64,000 nucleotides of DNA from Microvirga sp. VF16 (GTDB taxonomy: Bacteria; Pseudomonadota; Alphaproteobacteria; Rhizobiales; Beijerinckiaceae). Positions 51,531 through 59,699 of the stretch are shown here, piece by piece. The stretch lies in assembly GCF_016864375.1 (NCBI RefSeq), contig NZ_CP069356.1, forward strand, positions 1,178,001-1,242,000, given 5' to 3'. The notes under the pieces were generated by a model. The model made no database searches, was not told the origin of the DNA, and saw only the letters and a list, made by a program, of their open reading frames with translations. Made by a program: the position numbers and the translations under genes. Each line of letters begins with the position of its first letter. Position 1 is the first letter of the stretch.

Positions 51531-53180
51531 TCAGGACACGCCCTCCCCTGTGACGGGTCGCCTTGCCCGGCGTGGGTCGAGCGCTAGGAGGTGCTGGACC
51601 ATCGGCTGCTCGGGTCCTTGATGAAAGCGGCGGACCTCGGCTTGGATGCTCGCGTCGGCCATGGAGACACGCCGGTGCTGGCGCAGGTGTTCGGCCCAGG
51701 ACTCGACGAAAAACCATTCGACCACGCGCTCCGGATCGGCCGCGTCCTCCGAGACACCCCACGCATAGGCCCCATCCCCGTGACGCTCCTCCGAGAGCCG
51801 GCCAAGGACTGCCAGGAAGGCGGGCCGGTCGAGTTGCCGGATGCGGTAGGTCACCATGATCATCACCGGCCCGCGGTTATGCGCCACTGGCTCGGCGACG
51901 GCTGGCTCGGGCCAGTGCAGGGACGGTGTGAGATCGCCCTCCCCGCTCGGTAGGGCGGCCCGATACGCAACGCCGGCGACAACAGCCAATCCGGCTCCGG
52001 CGATGAGCAGGGCGGCATCCGTGCCAACGGTCTGGGCCACGAAGCCCCAGCCCAGGCTGCCCGCCGCCATCGCGCCGTTGAACACGGTGAGATAGATCGC
52101 CAGACCCCGGCCGCGGACCCAGTTCGGCAGGATCCCCTGCGCGGTCGAATTCAGCGTGGTCAGCATCGCGATCCAGGCGCTTCCAAGCACGAAGGTCGCG
52201 CCAATGCCCAACACCTCCCAGTCGGTGAGCGCCAGCAGCACGGTGGCCGCGGACGTGACCAGCGACGCTGCCAGCACCAGTCCATCCTGCCCGAGGCAGT
52301 CGCGAACCCGGGGCAGCAGCAGTGCGCCGACGATTGCCCCGGCACCGATACCGCCGAGCGTCAGACCATAGAAGCCAGGCCCGCCGCCGATCTCCTGACG
52401 TGCCACGATCGGCAGGAGCGCCCACACCGCGCTTGCAAAGGCAAAGAACACGGCTGCCCGCCAGAGTACGCGATGCAGTTCGCGGTTGGCGCGAGCGTGA
52501 CGCAGGCCTGCCCGCAGGGCGCCGCCGAAGTGCTCCTGCAGGCCTTCATCAGCATCACGGTCGCGCCGCCACCACAGCAGCGCCCCGATGACAAGGACAT
52601 AGCTGAGCACGGCATTCCCGTAGACGGCCGCAGCTCCCAAGGCGGCCAGCAGGAAGCCGCCCAGCGCCGGACCGATGGAACGGGCGACATTGATGCCGAG
52701 CAGGCTGAGCGCCACGGCGCCCTTGATGTCGGTTCGGGGAACGAGTTCCGGCACGACCGCCTGCCAGGCCGGCGCCGCCAATGCCGTGCCCATACCGCCG
52801 AGAAAGGTGAGGGTTACGATGCTCGCGACAGAGACCGTGCCGGTCCAGGCGAGAAAGGCGAGAAGAGTGCTTACGATTGCAAGACAGACCTGCGTTCCGA
52901 TGAGGAAGCGGCGCCGGTCGAGGATATCGGACAGGACGCCGGCCGGAATGGCGATGAGGAAGAACGGAAGCGTGCCGGCCGCCTGGATCATGGCGACTGC
53001 GGCCGGTGAGGACGAGAGGTCGGTGACGAGCCAGGCGGAGGTGACATCGCGCATGAAGGTGCCGATATTGCCGAGCACGATAGCGGCCCAGATCACCGCA
53101 AAAACCCTATGCCGCAGCGGTGCGAACGTGCCCGCCGGAGAGGCGGGTGAGCTGTCCGGCATGGTGATCGGCGCCGTCAT
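51531..53180 (-). CDS. MFS exporter (MFS_3/EntS type) with C-terminal ABM-like domain
   Basis: A 549-residue protein. Residues about 20-420 form a 12-helix MFS transporter of the EntS-like (DUF894) group, with LSDILDRRRFLIGTQ as the loop 2-3 motif and GINVARSIGPALGGFL in mid-protein. The last 110 residues are soluble (VMIMVTYRIRQLDRPAFLAV and WFFVESWAEHLRQHRRV) and resemble an antibiotic-biosynthesis-monooxygenase-like dimeric barrel. This fusion recurs in this transporter group. The start chosen overlaps the DoxX stop as ATGA. Substrate not predictable; siderophore or drug export is typical. Confidence 0.88.
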   Translation of the reverse strand: MTAPITMPDSSPASPAGTFAPLRHRVFAVIWAAIVLGNIGTFMRDVTSAWLVTDLSSSPAAVAMIQAAGTLPFFLIAIPAGVLSDILDRRRFLIGTQVCLAIVSTLLAFLAWTGTVSVASIVTLTFLGGMGTALAAPAWQAVVPELVPRTDIKGAVALSLLGINVARSIGPALGGFLLAALGAAAVYGNAVLSYVLVIGALLWWRRDRDADEGLQEHFGGALRAGLRHARANRELHRVLWRAAVFFAFASAVWALLPIVARQEIGGGPGFYGLTLGGIGAGAIVGALLLPRVRDCLGQDGLVLAASLVTSAATVLLALTDWEVLGIGATFVLGSAWIAMLTTLNSTAQGILPNWVRGRGLAIYLTVFNGAMAAGSLGWGFVAQTVGTDAALLIAGAGLAVVAGVAYRAALPSGEGDLTPSLHWPEPAVAEPVAHNRGPVMIMVTYRIRQLDRPAFLAVLGRLSEERHGDGAYAWGVSEDAADPERVVEWFFVESWAEHLRQHRRVSMADASIQAEVRRFHQGPEQPMVQHLLALDPRRARRPVTGEGVS

Positions 53181-53602
53181 TGAGAGGGGCTCCGCCCGTT
53201 GACGAACAGAGCCATCATGGCAAGCCCGCCGACGATGGCGACATGCTCGAAGAAGGTGGCGGTATGCCGGCCGCGGTCCGATCCCTCGAACGCCCAAAAC
53301 GGATGCGCCAGCAGCGTCGCCAGGATCGTGAAGCCCGCCAGGATGCCAGCGCCCAGCCAGCAGTAACGCGAGGTGAGAAACAAAAGCGAGCCGCCGAGTT
53401 GGGTCACGATCACAGCCGCCGCGAACGGGCCTGCAGGCTTCAGCCCGAGCTCGGCGACCTCTTTCAGGGCGCCGGTGAAGTCGATGAGCTTCACGACGCC
53501 ACTCATCAGAAATGGTGACGCAAGGCCAAGGCGAGCGACGAGATCCAGGGCGGGCAGTTCCAGGACCCAGGCAATCAGCCGAGGGACGGCAACGTCGGTC
53601 AT
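53177..53602 (-). CDS. DoxX-family membrane protein
   Basis: A 141-residue inner-membrane protein with four helices and the DoxX pattern: ARLGLASPFLMSGVVKLIDF near residues 20-39 and LLAHPFWAFEGSDRGRHTAT near 100-120. Members occur with quinone- and thiol-linked oxidoreductases and often with MFS or hydrolase genes; the biochemical role is mostly unclear. The chosen start (MTDVAVPRL) has AAGGG upstream. Its stop overlaps the MFS start. A second, more distant DoxX gene precedes it by 62 bases, so the operon has two paralogues. Confidence 0.85.
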   Translation of the reverse strand: MTDVAVPRLIAWVLELPALDLVARLGLASPFLMSGVVKLIDFTGALKEVAELGLKPAGPFAAAVIVTQLGGSLLFLTSRYCWLGAGILAGFTILATLLAHPFWAFEGSDRGRHTATFFEHVAIVGGLAMMALFVNGRSPSQ

Positions 53603-53664
53603 GTTACCCTTGATGATATAGACCCTGAACGATGGCCGGCTTGGCATTGCTGGCTTCCGCGAGC

Positions 53665-54120
53665 TCAGTGTGTCTGGCGGCGTAGCGGCGGTGCGTCAAT
53701 CGATCCTAGCCTTACATCGACCGAGTATTTGCCCGGGCCCGTCACATACAGCAGCATGAAACCGCCGATCATGCTGAAGTTCTTGTAGAAGTTGATCATG
53801 TTCGCAAAGCGGTCTGCCCCTTCCATGTTCCAGTAGGGATGGCCGATGTACGCAGTCGCAAGGCTATAGAGCGCCAGTACCACCGCTAGCGGTCGCGTCC
53901 AGACACCAAGGATGATTGCGATAGACACAAAAAGCTCGACCATGATCGCCACGAGGGCGGAAATGGTCGGCAGGGGAGCGCCGCTCTGCGTCATATAAGC
54001 GACGGTCCCTGAATAATCGCCAAGCTTACCCCAGCCGAAGATCAGAAACAGCAGGGCAAGCAGGAAACGCGCGATCAGGATGACCTCATCCCTGATCCGC
54101 TCGGCGCCAAAGTCGTTCAT
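53665..54120 (-). CDS. DoxX-family membrane protein (second copy)
   Basis: A 151-residue DoxX protein with four predicted helices. LIARFLLALLFLIFGWGKLG is the first helix with its Gly-Lys end. The HPYWNMEGADRFANMINFYK motif before helix 4 is stronger here than in the neighbouring copy. The start chosen has GAGGAGGCAG upstream. The two DoxX proteins could form a heteromer. It follows the cupin gene by 43 bases. Confidence 0.88.
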   Translation of the reverse strand: MNDFGAERIRDEVILIARFLLALLFLIFGWGKLGDYSGTVAYMTQSGAPLPTISALVAIMVELFVSIAIILGVWTRPLAVVLALYSLATAYIGHPYWNMEGADRFANMINFYKNFSMIGGFMLLYVTGPGKYSVDVRLGSIDAPPLRRQTH

Positions 54121-54163
54121 GATCTGCCTCCTCGGTGACTGTTTATCGGGGACTCGAAGGCCA

Positions 54164-54613
54164 TCACCGCTTGTCCGAGATTGTGAGTTCGGTGTCGGCG
54201 TCATCTACGACGAAGACAGCATGGATCCTGGCCGGCTGTGTTTCACTCGCATTGGCGCTAACCCGATGATGATCGCCAGGCATCTCTGTCCAGTTTTGTC
54301 CGGTCTGATAGGTCACGACAGGTCCTTCGTTGACCTGGGTGCGGACTGCGCCTTCAATGACCGTTGCGTAGATGATTGCGGATTTCGCGTGAGTGTGGGA
54401 CGGCGAATAGCCACCTGGTCCGTATTCAACCATAACGCCCTTGATGCTCTTGCCGGGAATCCCGGGCAAAGCGTGTTTGTAGACTTCCGTCACTTTCGCG
54501 TTCTTGGAGCCAGGAAGCTTGATGCCGTTATCCGACGAACTGGGCGCTTGGGCATCGGCGTTTCCCATGGTCAGCAACAACGCTGTCGCTGCGGCACTCA
54601 TCATCATTCTCAT
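54164..54613 (-). CDS. Secreted cupin-domain protein
   Basis: A 149-residue protein. The signal peptide MRMMMSAAATALLLTMGNAD is cleaved near ADA-QA. A single cupin barrel follows, with YSPSHTHAKSAIIYATVIEG (metal-binding His pair) and EMPGDHHRVSAN in the second cupin motif. The protein is therefore a periplasmic metal-binding cupin. The start chosen has GGAGGA 6 bases upstream. It lies 42 bases after the hydrolase gene. Function unknown; the periplasmic location contrasts with the cytosolic hydrolases of the same group. Confidence 0.85.
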   Translation of the reverse strand: MRMMMSAAATALLLTMGNADAQAPSSSDNGIKLPGSKNAKVTEVYKHALPGIPGKSIKGVMVEYGPGGYSPSHTHAKSAIIYATVIEGAVRTQVNEGPVVTYQTGQNWTEMPGDHHRVSANASETQPARIHAVFVVDDADTELTISDKR

Positions 54614-54655
54614 CGGATATCCTCCGTTTTGAGCTAATGCCATGCGCACAAGCCC

Positions 54656-55333
54656 TTACATGCGGTCCTGGTATTGCTTCTGGGCCGAACCGACATCCTT
54701 GGCCTTCTGATAGCTCTCCATGACGGTCCGGTAGTCTGGTGTGGCCACGGTATAGATGTCGGCGATTGCCGCCGCCTCCGGGCGCCGCCAAGTGCGGTGA
54801 AGTTCGCAAATCACCGCGTTGGTGGTTGTCGGTATGACGCCGGACTGAGCGAACCGAGCAAGGGTCGTGCGGGACGCCATTTGGCTGGGATCACCGGACG
54901 CGTCAACAACGGCATAAACGTTGAAGCCTGTGGCCTTGGCATCGAGGGCTGGAAACATGACGCATACACTCGTCCAGACACCGGCCATGATCAGCGTCTT
55001 TTTACCGGTCTTCTCGACCGTCTGGACGAACAGCTCGTTGTCCCAGGCATTCACCTCGCCGTTCCGCGGCACGTAGACGGCATGGGGCGCCAGCTCGGCT
55101 AGCTCCGGCATCAGGGGACCGTTTGGCCCTTCAGGTTCCGAGGCCGTTGTAATAATCGGCAACTTCAGCAGAGTCGCGATCTGGGCGAGTGCCGACACGT
55201 TGGCACGCAATTCAGCGCCCGTGATGTCCTTGACAGTCTGAAAGAGACCCGTCTGATGATCGAGCAGGAGCAACGCTGCGTCGTCGACATTCATCAGAGC
55301 TTTGCCACCGCCACTGGGCAGAACGTGTCCCAT
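54656..55333 (-). CDS. Isochorismatase-like cysteine hydrolase (YcaC type), paralogue
   Basis: A 225-residue hydrolase close to E. coli YcaC. The Asp is in LLLDHQTGLFQTV near residue 24, and the segment PRNGEVNAWDNELFVQTVEK is diagnostic of YcaC. The catalytic Cys is in AGVWTSVCVMFPAL near 125, and the C-terminal ELHRTWRRPEA is conserved. An AAGGG site precedes the start. It heads the operon hydrolase-cupin-DoxX-DoxX-MFS-hydrolase on the minus strand. YcaC itself has no settled substrate, so none is assigned. Confidence 0.9.
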   Translation of the reverse strand: MGHVLPSGGGKALMNVDDAALLLLDHQTGLFQTVKDITGAELRANVSALAQIATLLKLPIITTASEPEGPNGPLMPELAELAPHAVYVPRNGEVNAWDNELFVQTVEKTGKKTLIMAGVWTSVCVMFPALDAKATGFNVYAVVDASGDPSQMASRTTLARFAQSGVIPTTTNAVICELHRTWRRPEAAAIADIYTVATPDYRTVMESYQKAKDVGSAQKQYQDRM

Positions 55334-55635
55334 TGTGTGTCCCTTACCTTAAGCTTCAGAGAGCCTGCTCCGATCGGAGGAGGCCTCTATTGGGGCTGTC
55401 TCCTCAAAGGGCAGTTGTCCAATCATGGCTCTTTCCACCGATCACGAAAGCTATGTTCTGGTTTAGACAAGGCGCGGCCCGACTATGCAGCGGTCGAATG
55501 GACCTATACCTTGGTATGGTGGCGGCTAAACCTTCATGCCCATGCCCATTCAAAAACCAAGCCACACTGCGTCGTTGGGATCGTGACAGGAGTAAAGAGA
55601 GCCTATGCCGTCAGCATACCAACAGGAGCAACCCT

Positions 55636-55913
55636 TTGGACGACAGAGTCACTGAAAATACAGCCGCTCACCGCTTTGAGATGGCCATCGGAGACACGAT
55701 TGCAGCAGCCTATTACCGGCTGGAGGATGACAAGGTCGTTCTCATTCACACCGAAGTGCCCAACAGCTATCCGGTCAGGGGATCGGCTCCATACTGGCAG
55801 AGGGAGTGTTCCGGCAGATTCGTGAGAGCGGGCGTCAGGCGGTTGTCCGGTGCTCGTTCATGGCGAACTGGGTCAGCCACCACCCTGAGGTCAACGATCT
55901 TGTCATTGGATGA
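55636..55913 (+). pseudogene. Frameshifted small GNAT-type N-acetyltransferase
   Basis: Two frames join into a 92-residue small acetyltransferase of the YidJ/GCN5-like type. The first starts LDDRVTENTAAHRFEMAIGD and reads to NSYPV. After a one-base loss near 55775-55785 it continues GIGSILAEGVFRQIRESGRQ and VVRCSFMANWVSHHPE. The Q/G-x-G-I/G acetyl-CoA loop lies exactly at the break. The TTG start has AGGAG 7 bases upstream. Such proteins acetylate small amines or protein termini. The 55334-55635 stretch before it holds no gene. Confidence 0.75.
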
Positions 55914-55958
55914 GCAGCATCAGGATCACTTCCGCTCTTCTGCCGTGATCAACCCGGT

Positions 55959-56228
55959 TCACGATTGATTGCCGGTCTGGATAGCGCACTGGCGGAGGTT
56001 GCGGCTTGGGCAGAGAGGGATAGACTTGGTAACGTCCCCGGGCACCCTATCGAACCGTGCCACCTTCCAATCGGATTTGGCCTGTTCGATGCGGTCCTGC
56101 CGCGTCGAGACGAAGTTCCACCAGATGAAGCGGGGGCGTCCGTCGGCTCGCCGCCCAGCGACCAATTGCACTTGGATGAAACGATCGTTCTGCGATGCCA
56201 CAGGGTGTCGATTCTTCACCAAGATCAT
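55959..56228 (-). pseudogene. C-terminal remnant of a pirin gene
   Basis: In this frame GRPRFIWWNFVSTRQDRIEQ followed by AKSDWKVARFDRVPGD is the conserved last part of pirins. Upstream the frame loses resemblance after about 30 codons. It touches the last codons of the MocR gene. It is a second pirin fragment in the window, from a paralogue clearly different from the one near 47 kb (FIWWNFVSTRQDRIEQAKSD against FILWNFVSSRQDRIERSKAD). No metal-binding cupin motif is left. Confidence 0.65.
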
Positions 56229-57598
56229 ACGATCGAGGACAGAGCACTGGGGCCGTGCGACAAGATCGTCGCCAGCAGGTTGAGCCCGCGTTCCAGCACG
56301 GCCTGGTTCTGAGCCGCGCCAAGGGAGACGCGGATCGCCTCTGGAGCTGATCCAACGGCGAAGGCCTCACTCGGCACCAAGGCAAGGCCCGACTGCCGTG
56401 CATAAAGGTTGAGGTCGGCCCGACGCCAGCGCTCCGGCAGGGTCAGCCACAGGTGATGTCCTTCCGGGTGCGCCTGGAACGCGAGGCCGTGCAGGACCCG
56501 ACCTGCGATAACCTGCCGGGCGGCGCTCTCCTCGCGGATGGCCGCCGTGATGGCCTCCAGCGTGCCATCCAGGATCCACCTTGAGGCAAGGGCAGCCATG
56601 AGGGGTGGCATCATCAGGGACATGGCGCGGATTTCCGCCGCGAGCCGTAGGGTGTCGGCCATGCCCGGCGTGATGACGTAGGCCGTGCGCAGGGCGGGCG
56701 TCACGCACTTCGATAGAGTGGCAATGTGCCAAGTGAGGTCTGGCGCGAGCGCCGCGACCGGTGCCGGAACTTGCCGTGGCAGCGCCCCGTAGGCATCGTC
56801 CTCAATGATCGCGATTGCGTGCCGGCGAGCCACCTCGGCGAGACCCTCGCGCCGCTTGGCCGACATGGTTGCGGTCGTCGGATTGTGAATGGTCGGAACG
56901 CAGTAGACCGCCTTCGGCCTCTCGCGTTGACAGGCCTCCTCAAGAGCAGCGGGATCGAGCCCCTCCCCGTCCATGGCCACTGGGACCAGCCGCACCTTGA
57001 GCTGCTCGGCGATGGCCCGCAGGCCCGGATAGGTGAGGTCTGGAACGCAGATGGCGTCACCGGGCCCGGCCAGGATCCGCATGACGGCATAGAGCGCCGC
57101 CTGGGCACCACTGGTCACCACAACACGGTCAACCGAAACGGATTCCAAGCGAGCCCCAAGCCACCGTGCGGCGGCAGCACGATCCGGCCCAGCTCCCACG
57201 CTTTCCTGATAGTGCAGGTGCATGAGCCCGTGGGGGGACGACAGCACGCCTGCAATCCCTTCCTGAACGCGTTCACGCAGCTTCGCGGCCGATGGCTGTG
57301 GCGGCATGTTCATGCTCAGGTCGATAACCGGGGATCCAGCAAGGGCGGCGTTGTCCTGTTCCGGCGCCCTTCCCCGCACATAGCTGCCCCGTGCGGTGTT
57401 CGCCTCGATCAGCCCCATTTTGCGGGCCTCGTTGAAGGCGCGGGTCACAGTGGTGAGATCAACCCCAAGTTCCTTGGCGAGCTGCCGCTGCGGCGGCAGG
57501 CGGTGGCCTGGCTTGAGCCGCCCGGACTGCACGTCGGCCAGCAGCGCCCCGGCGATCGCCAAGTACTTGGGCCCGGTCTCGTTCTCAATCTGCGGCAT
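56225..57598 (-). CDS. MocR/PdxR-type transcriptional regulator
   Basis: A 457-residue fusion of an N-terminal GntR winged helix (about residues 10-75, LPPQRQLAKELGVDLTTVTR) with a fold-type I aminotransferase-like domain. PLP-binding signatures are IHNPTTATM, IIEDDAYG with the Asp, and the Schiff-base Lys in TLSKCVTPALR. Such regulators sense amino acids or PLP-linked metabolites. Earlier in-frame ATGs would lie across a TGTATG/CATACA repeat, so I take the start that leaves the repeat free. It is divergent from DUF983-ctaG. The same repeat recurs before hemA and the globins, which makes it their likely controller. Confidence 0.88.
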   Translation of the reverse strand: MPQIENETGPKYLAIAGALLADVQSGRLKPGHRLPPQRQLAKELGVDLTTVTRAFNEARKMGLIEANTARGSYVRGRAPEQDNAALAGSPVIDLSMNMPPQPSAAKLRERVQEGIAGVLSSPHGLMHLHYQESVGAGPDRAAAARWLGARLESVSVDRVVVTSGAQAALYAVMRILAGPGDAICVPDLTYPGLRAIAEQLKVRLVPVAMDGEGLDPAALEEACQRERPKAVYCVPTIHNPTTATMSAKRREGLAEVARRHAIAIIEDDAYGALPRQVPAPVAALAPDLTWHIATLSKCVTPALRTAYVITPGMADTLRLAAEIRAMSLMMPPLMAALASRWILDGTLEAITAAIREESAARQVIAGRVLHGLAFQAHPEGHHLWLTLPERWRRADLNLYARQSGLALVPSEAFAVGSAPEAIRVSLGAAQNQAVLERGLNLLATILSHGPSALSSIV

Positions 57599-57637
57599 CC
57601 AGGACAGCACGTTTTCTTGACCTTCTTGTCTTACAGG

Positions 57638-57661
57638 TGTATGGATCATGTAAGACATACA
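57638..57661. promoter_or_regulatory. TGTATG/CATACA inverted repeat upstream of the MocR gene
   Basis: Half-sites TGTATG and CATACA, 12 bases apart, in the MocR leader. The outer-to-outer distance is 24 bases, the same as at 62064-62087. Probable autoregulatory operator of the MocR protein. Confidence 0.5.
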
Positions 57662-57740
57662 TGAATTTATAAGCAGATTGATCAAAATTTCGACCTTTGG
57701 CCGCTAGTTCTGATCAACCTTTGCACTGAGATTACGGCGT

Positions 57741-57767
57741 CATGTATGGATAGTCAATCCATACATG
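57741..57767. promoter_or_regulatory. TGTATGG palindrome between the MocR gene and DUF983
   Basis: Perfect 11-bp arms CATGTATGGAT and ATCCATACATG around a 5-base centre, 49 bases before the DUF983 start in the divergent gap. The half-sites match those before hemA. Likely operator for the DUF983-ctaG side. Confidence 0.7.
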
Positions 57768-57815
57768 CCAGGGCACCTGTGGGAACCTCAGGGGCGCATA
57801 CCAGAAGGATCCGAC

Positions 57816-58247
57816 ATGACCACGCTCTCGGCACGAGAAACCATCCTCAAGTACGGACTCAAATGCCGCTGCCCGAGGTGCGGCAAGGGCCGGCTGTTCA
57901 ACGGCTTCCTGACGCTCGCCCCGCGGTGTGAATCATGTGGGCTCGACTTCTCCTTCGCCGACACGGCCGACGGGCCGGCCTTCTTCGTGATGATGACGAT
58001 GGCGATTCCGGCCACCGCGTTCGGCGTGTGGGTCGAGATGGCCTACGAGCCCGGCCTGTGGGTGCACCTGTTCACGACGTTGCCGTTCCTGTTGCTGAGC
58101 TGCGTGCCGACGATCCGGATCTTCAAGGGCATGCTGGTTGCAAGCCAGTACTTTTACAAGGCCGAGGAGAGTCGCTTCGGGACGCCGCAGCCGGCGGCGG
58201 CACGGACTGGACTGCCCTCCGCCGGCGCTGGCGATCCCCGCGGTTGA
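57816..58247 (+). CDS. DUF983 membrane protein with Cys motifs
   Basis: A 143-residue protein. The N-terminal zinc-ribbon-like part has CRCPRCGKGRLF and RCESCGLDFSF (CxxCG pairs), followed by two membrane helices (FFVMMTMAIPATAFGVWVEM and LWVHLFTTLPFLLLSCVPTI). DUF983 genes commonly neighbour cytochrome oxidase genes, and here ctaG follows 32 bases on. The start has AGAAGGA upstream. A role in oxidase assembly or copper/haem handling is inference from neighbourhood. No coxA/B/C genes are in the window. Confidence 0.85.
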   Translation: MTTLSARETILKYGLKCRCPRCGKGRLFNGFLTLAPRCESCGLDFSFADTADGPAFFVMMTMAIPATAFGVWVEMAYEPGLWVHLFTTLPFLLLSCVPTIRIFKGMLVASQYFYKAEESRFGTPQPAAARTGLPSAGAGDPRG

Positions 58248-58279
58248 CCTTTCACGCCACTCTTCGGAAGGCCACTGCC

Positions 58280-58855
58280 ATGTCCGACACCAACCCCTCG
58301 CCTGCGAGACGGACCCGCAACACGGCCCTGACCTGCCTCGCCGTCGCAGCCGGCATGCTCGGCCTCGCGTACGCGTCGGTTCCGCTCTATACCCTGTTCT
58401 GCACCGTCACCGGCTTCGGTGGCACGCCGATGCTCGCGTCCGGTCCCGCCGCCAAGGTGCTCGACCGCACGCTCACCATCCGGTTCGATGCGAACGTCGC
58501 GCCCAATCTGCGCTGGCGCTTCACACCCGAAACGCCCGCGATCAAGATCAAGGTCGGCGAGACCCAGACCATCACGTACAAGATCCAGAACGCGGGCGAT
58601 GCCCCGGCCACGGCCATGGCGACCTACAACGTCTTGCCGGAGCTGGCCGGCGGCCACTTCATGAAGCTGGAATGCTTCTGCTTCCAGGAGAACACCCTCA
58701 AGGCGGGCGAGACCATGGAAGCAGCGGTGGTGTTCTACATCGACCCGGCCATCGCGGACGACCCAGGCATGGCCGATGTGCACGACATCACCCTCTCGTA
58801 CACCTACTTCCCGTCGAAGAACGGCAAGACCCTGGAGGCATCGGCCAACCAGTAG
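58280..58855 (+). CDS. ctaG: Cytochrome c oxidase assembly protein CtaG (Cox11)
   Basis: Copper chaperone that inserts CuB into cytochrome oxidase subunit I. The 191 residues comprise a short cytosolic N-terminus, one helix (residues about 14-35, ALTCLAVAAGMLGLAYASVP) and a periplasmic beta domain. The copper-binding CFCF pair is in KLECFCFQENTL. The FxxNVxPxLxWxF pattern (FDANVAPNLRWRF) is conserved. It follows DUF983 by 32 bases. It is standing apart from the cta operon, probably a second copy or a rearranged one. Confidence 0.95.
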   Translation: MSDTNPSPARRTRNTALTCLAVAAGMLGLAYASVPLYTLFCTVTGFGGTPMLASGPAAKVLDRTLTIRFDANVAPNLRWRFTPETPAIKIKVGETQTITYKIQNAGDAPATAMATYNVLPELAGGHFMKLECFCFQENTLKAGETMEAAVVFYIDPAIADDPGMADVHDITLSYTYFPSKNGKTLEASANQ

Positions 58856-58933
58856 CTCGTCGCTGTTGCCCGAACCCAGCTTACCTGTCCACAAAGTTTG
58901 ATGTCTTCAGGCTTGTCTGGAATGGAGAATCCC

Positions 58934-59696
58934 ATGTCCACCATCAGCATCCTCGCCGACAAGCTTCGGTCGGGCACGCCCGCCTTGGCCGCCTGGTGCG
59001 GCCTGCCCGACCCATCCGCTGCTGGCCTGCTCGCCCGTGCGGGGTTCGACGCAATCACCATCGACATGCAGCACGGCGCGATCGACTTCGCCGCCACCCT
59101 GCGGGCGATCCCGCTCATCGCGGCTGCCGGCAAGCCCGCCCTTGTGCGAATTCCTGTCGGTGAGTTCGCCACTGCCTCGCGGCTTCTGGATGCGGGCGCC
59201 TCAGCCATGATCGCACTTATGATCAACAGTGTTGAGGACGCCCGCCGCTTCGGCGGCCTCGTCAAGTACCCGCCGCTCGGCCAACGGAGCTGGGGCCCGC
59301 ATGCCGCCGTGCCCCTGTCAGGTCTTGAGCCCAAGAACTACTTCGCACAGGCCAACGGGTTCTCGCTCGCCTTTGATCGAAACCCGCGAGGCGCTTGGCG
59401 CAATTGACGGGATCCTTGGAGCTCCCGAGATCGACGGGATCTTCGTTGGCCCGTCCGACCTGTCGATCGCGCTCTCGAACGGGGCCGAGAACAACCCGCC
59501 GGGCCAAGCGACCTTGGCGGCGCTCGATCACGCGCTCGCTCGGGCCAGAGCCGTCAACAAGTTCATCGGCGTCTACGCCTCGTCGGGCGAGCGGGGCGGC
59601 GAGTTGGCGAGAAAGGGTTTCGACCTGGTTTCCATCGGGACTGACACGGGCTTCCTGCGGGCCGGAGCCCAGGCTGCCCTGGCGGCGGCACACTGA
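58934..59696 (+). pseudogene. Frameshifted HpcH/HpaI-family aldolase
   Basis: The first frame carries MSTISILADKLRSGTPALAA, then GFDAITIDMQHGAIDFAATL and ALVRIPVGEF, the first half of a class II pyruvate aldolase. After SLA near residue 147 a single extra T (about 59365-59370, in TTTG) shifts the frame. The reading continues LIETREALGAIDGILGAPEI and IFVGPSDLSIAL with both metal ligands, through to the natural end. One base deleted would restore about 253 residues. It is a paralogue of the KDSG aldolase of the sulfoquinovose cassette, with a different substrate likely. A sequencing error is possible. Confidence 0.75.
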
Positions 59697-59699
59697 ATC

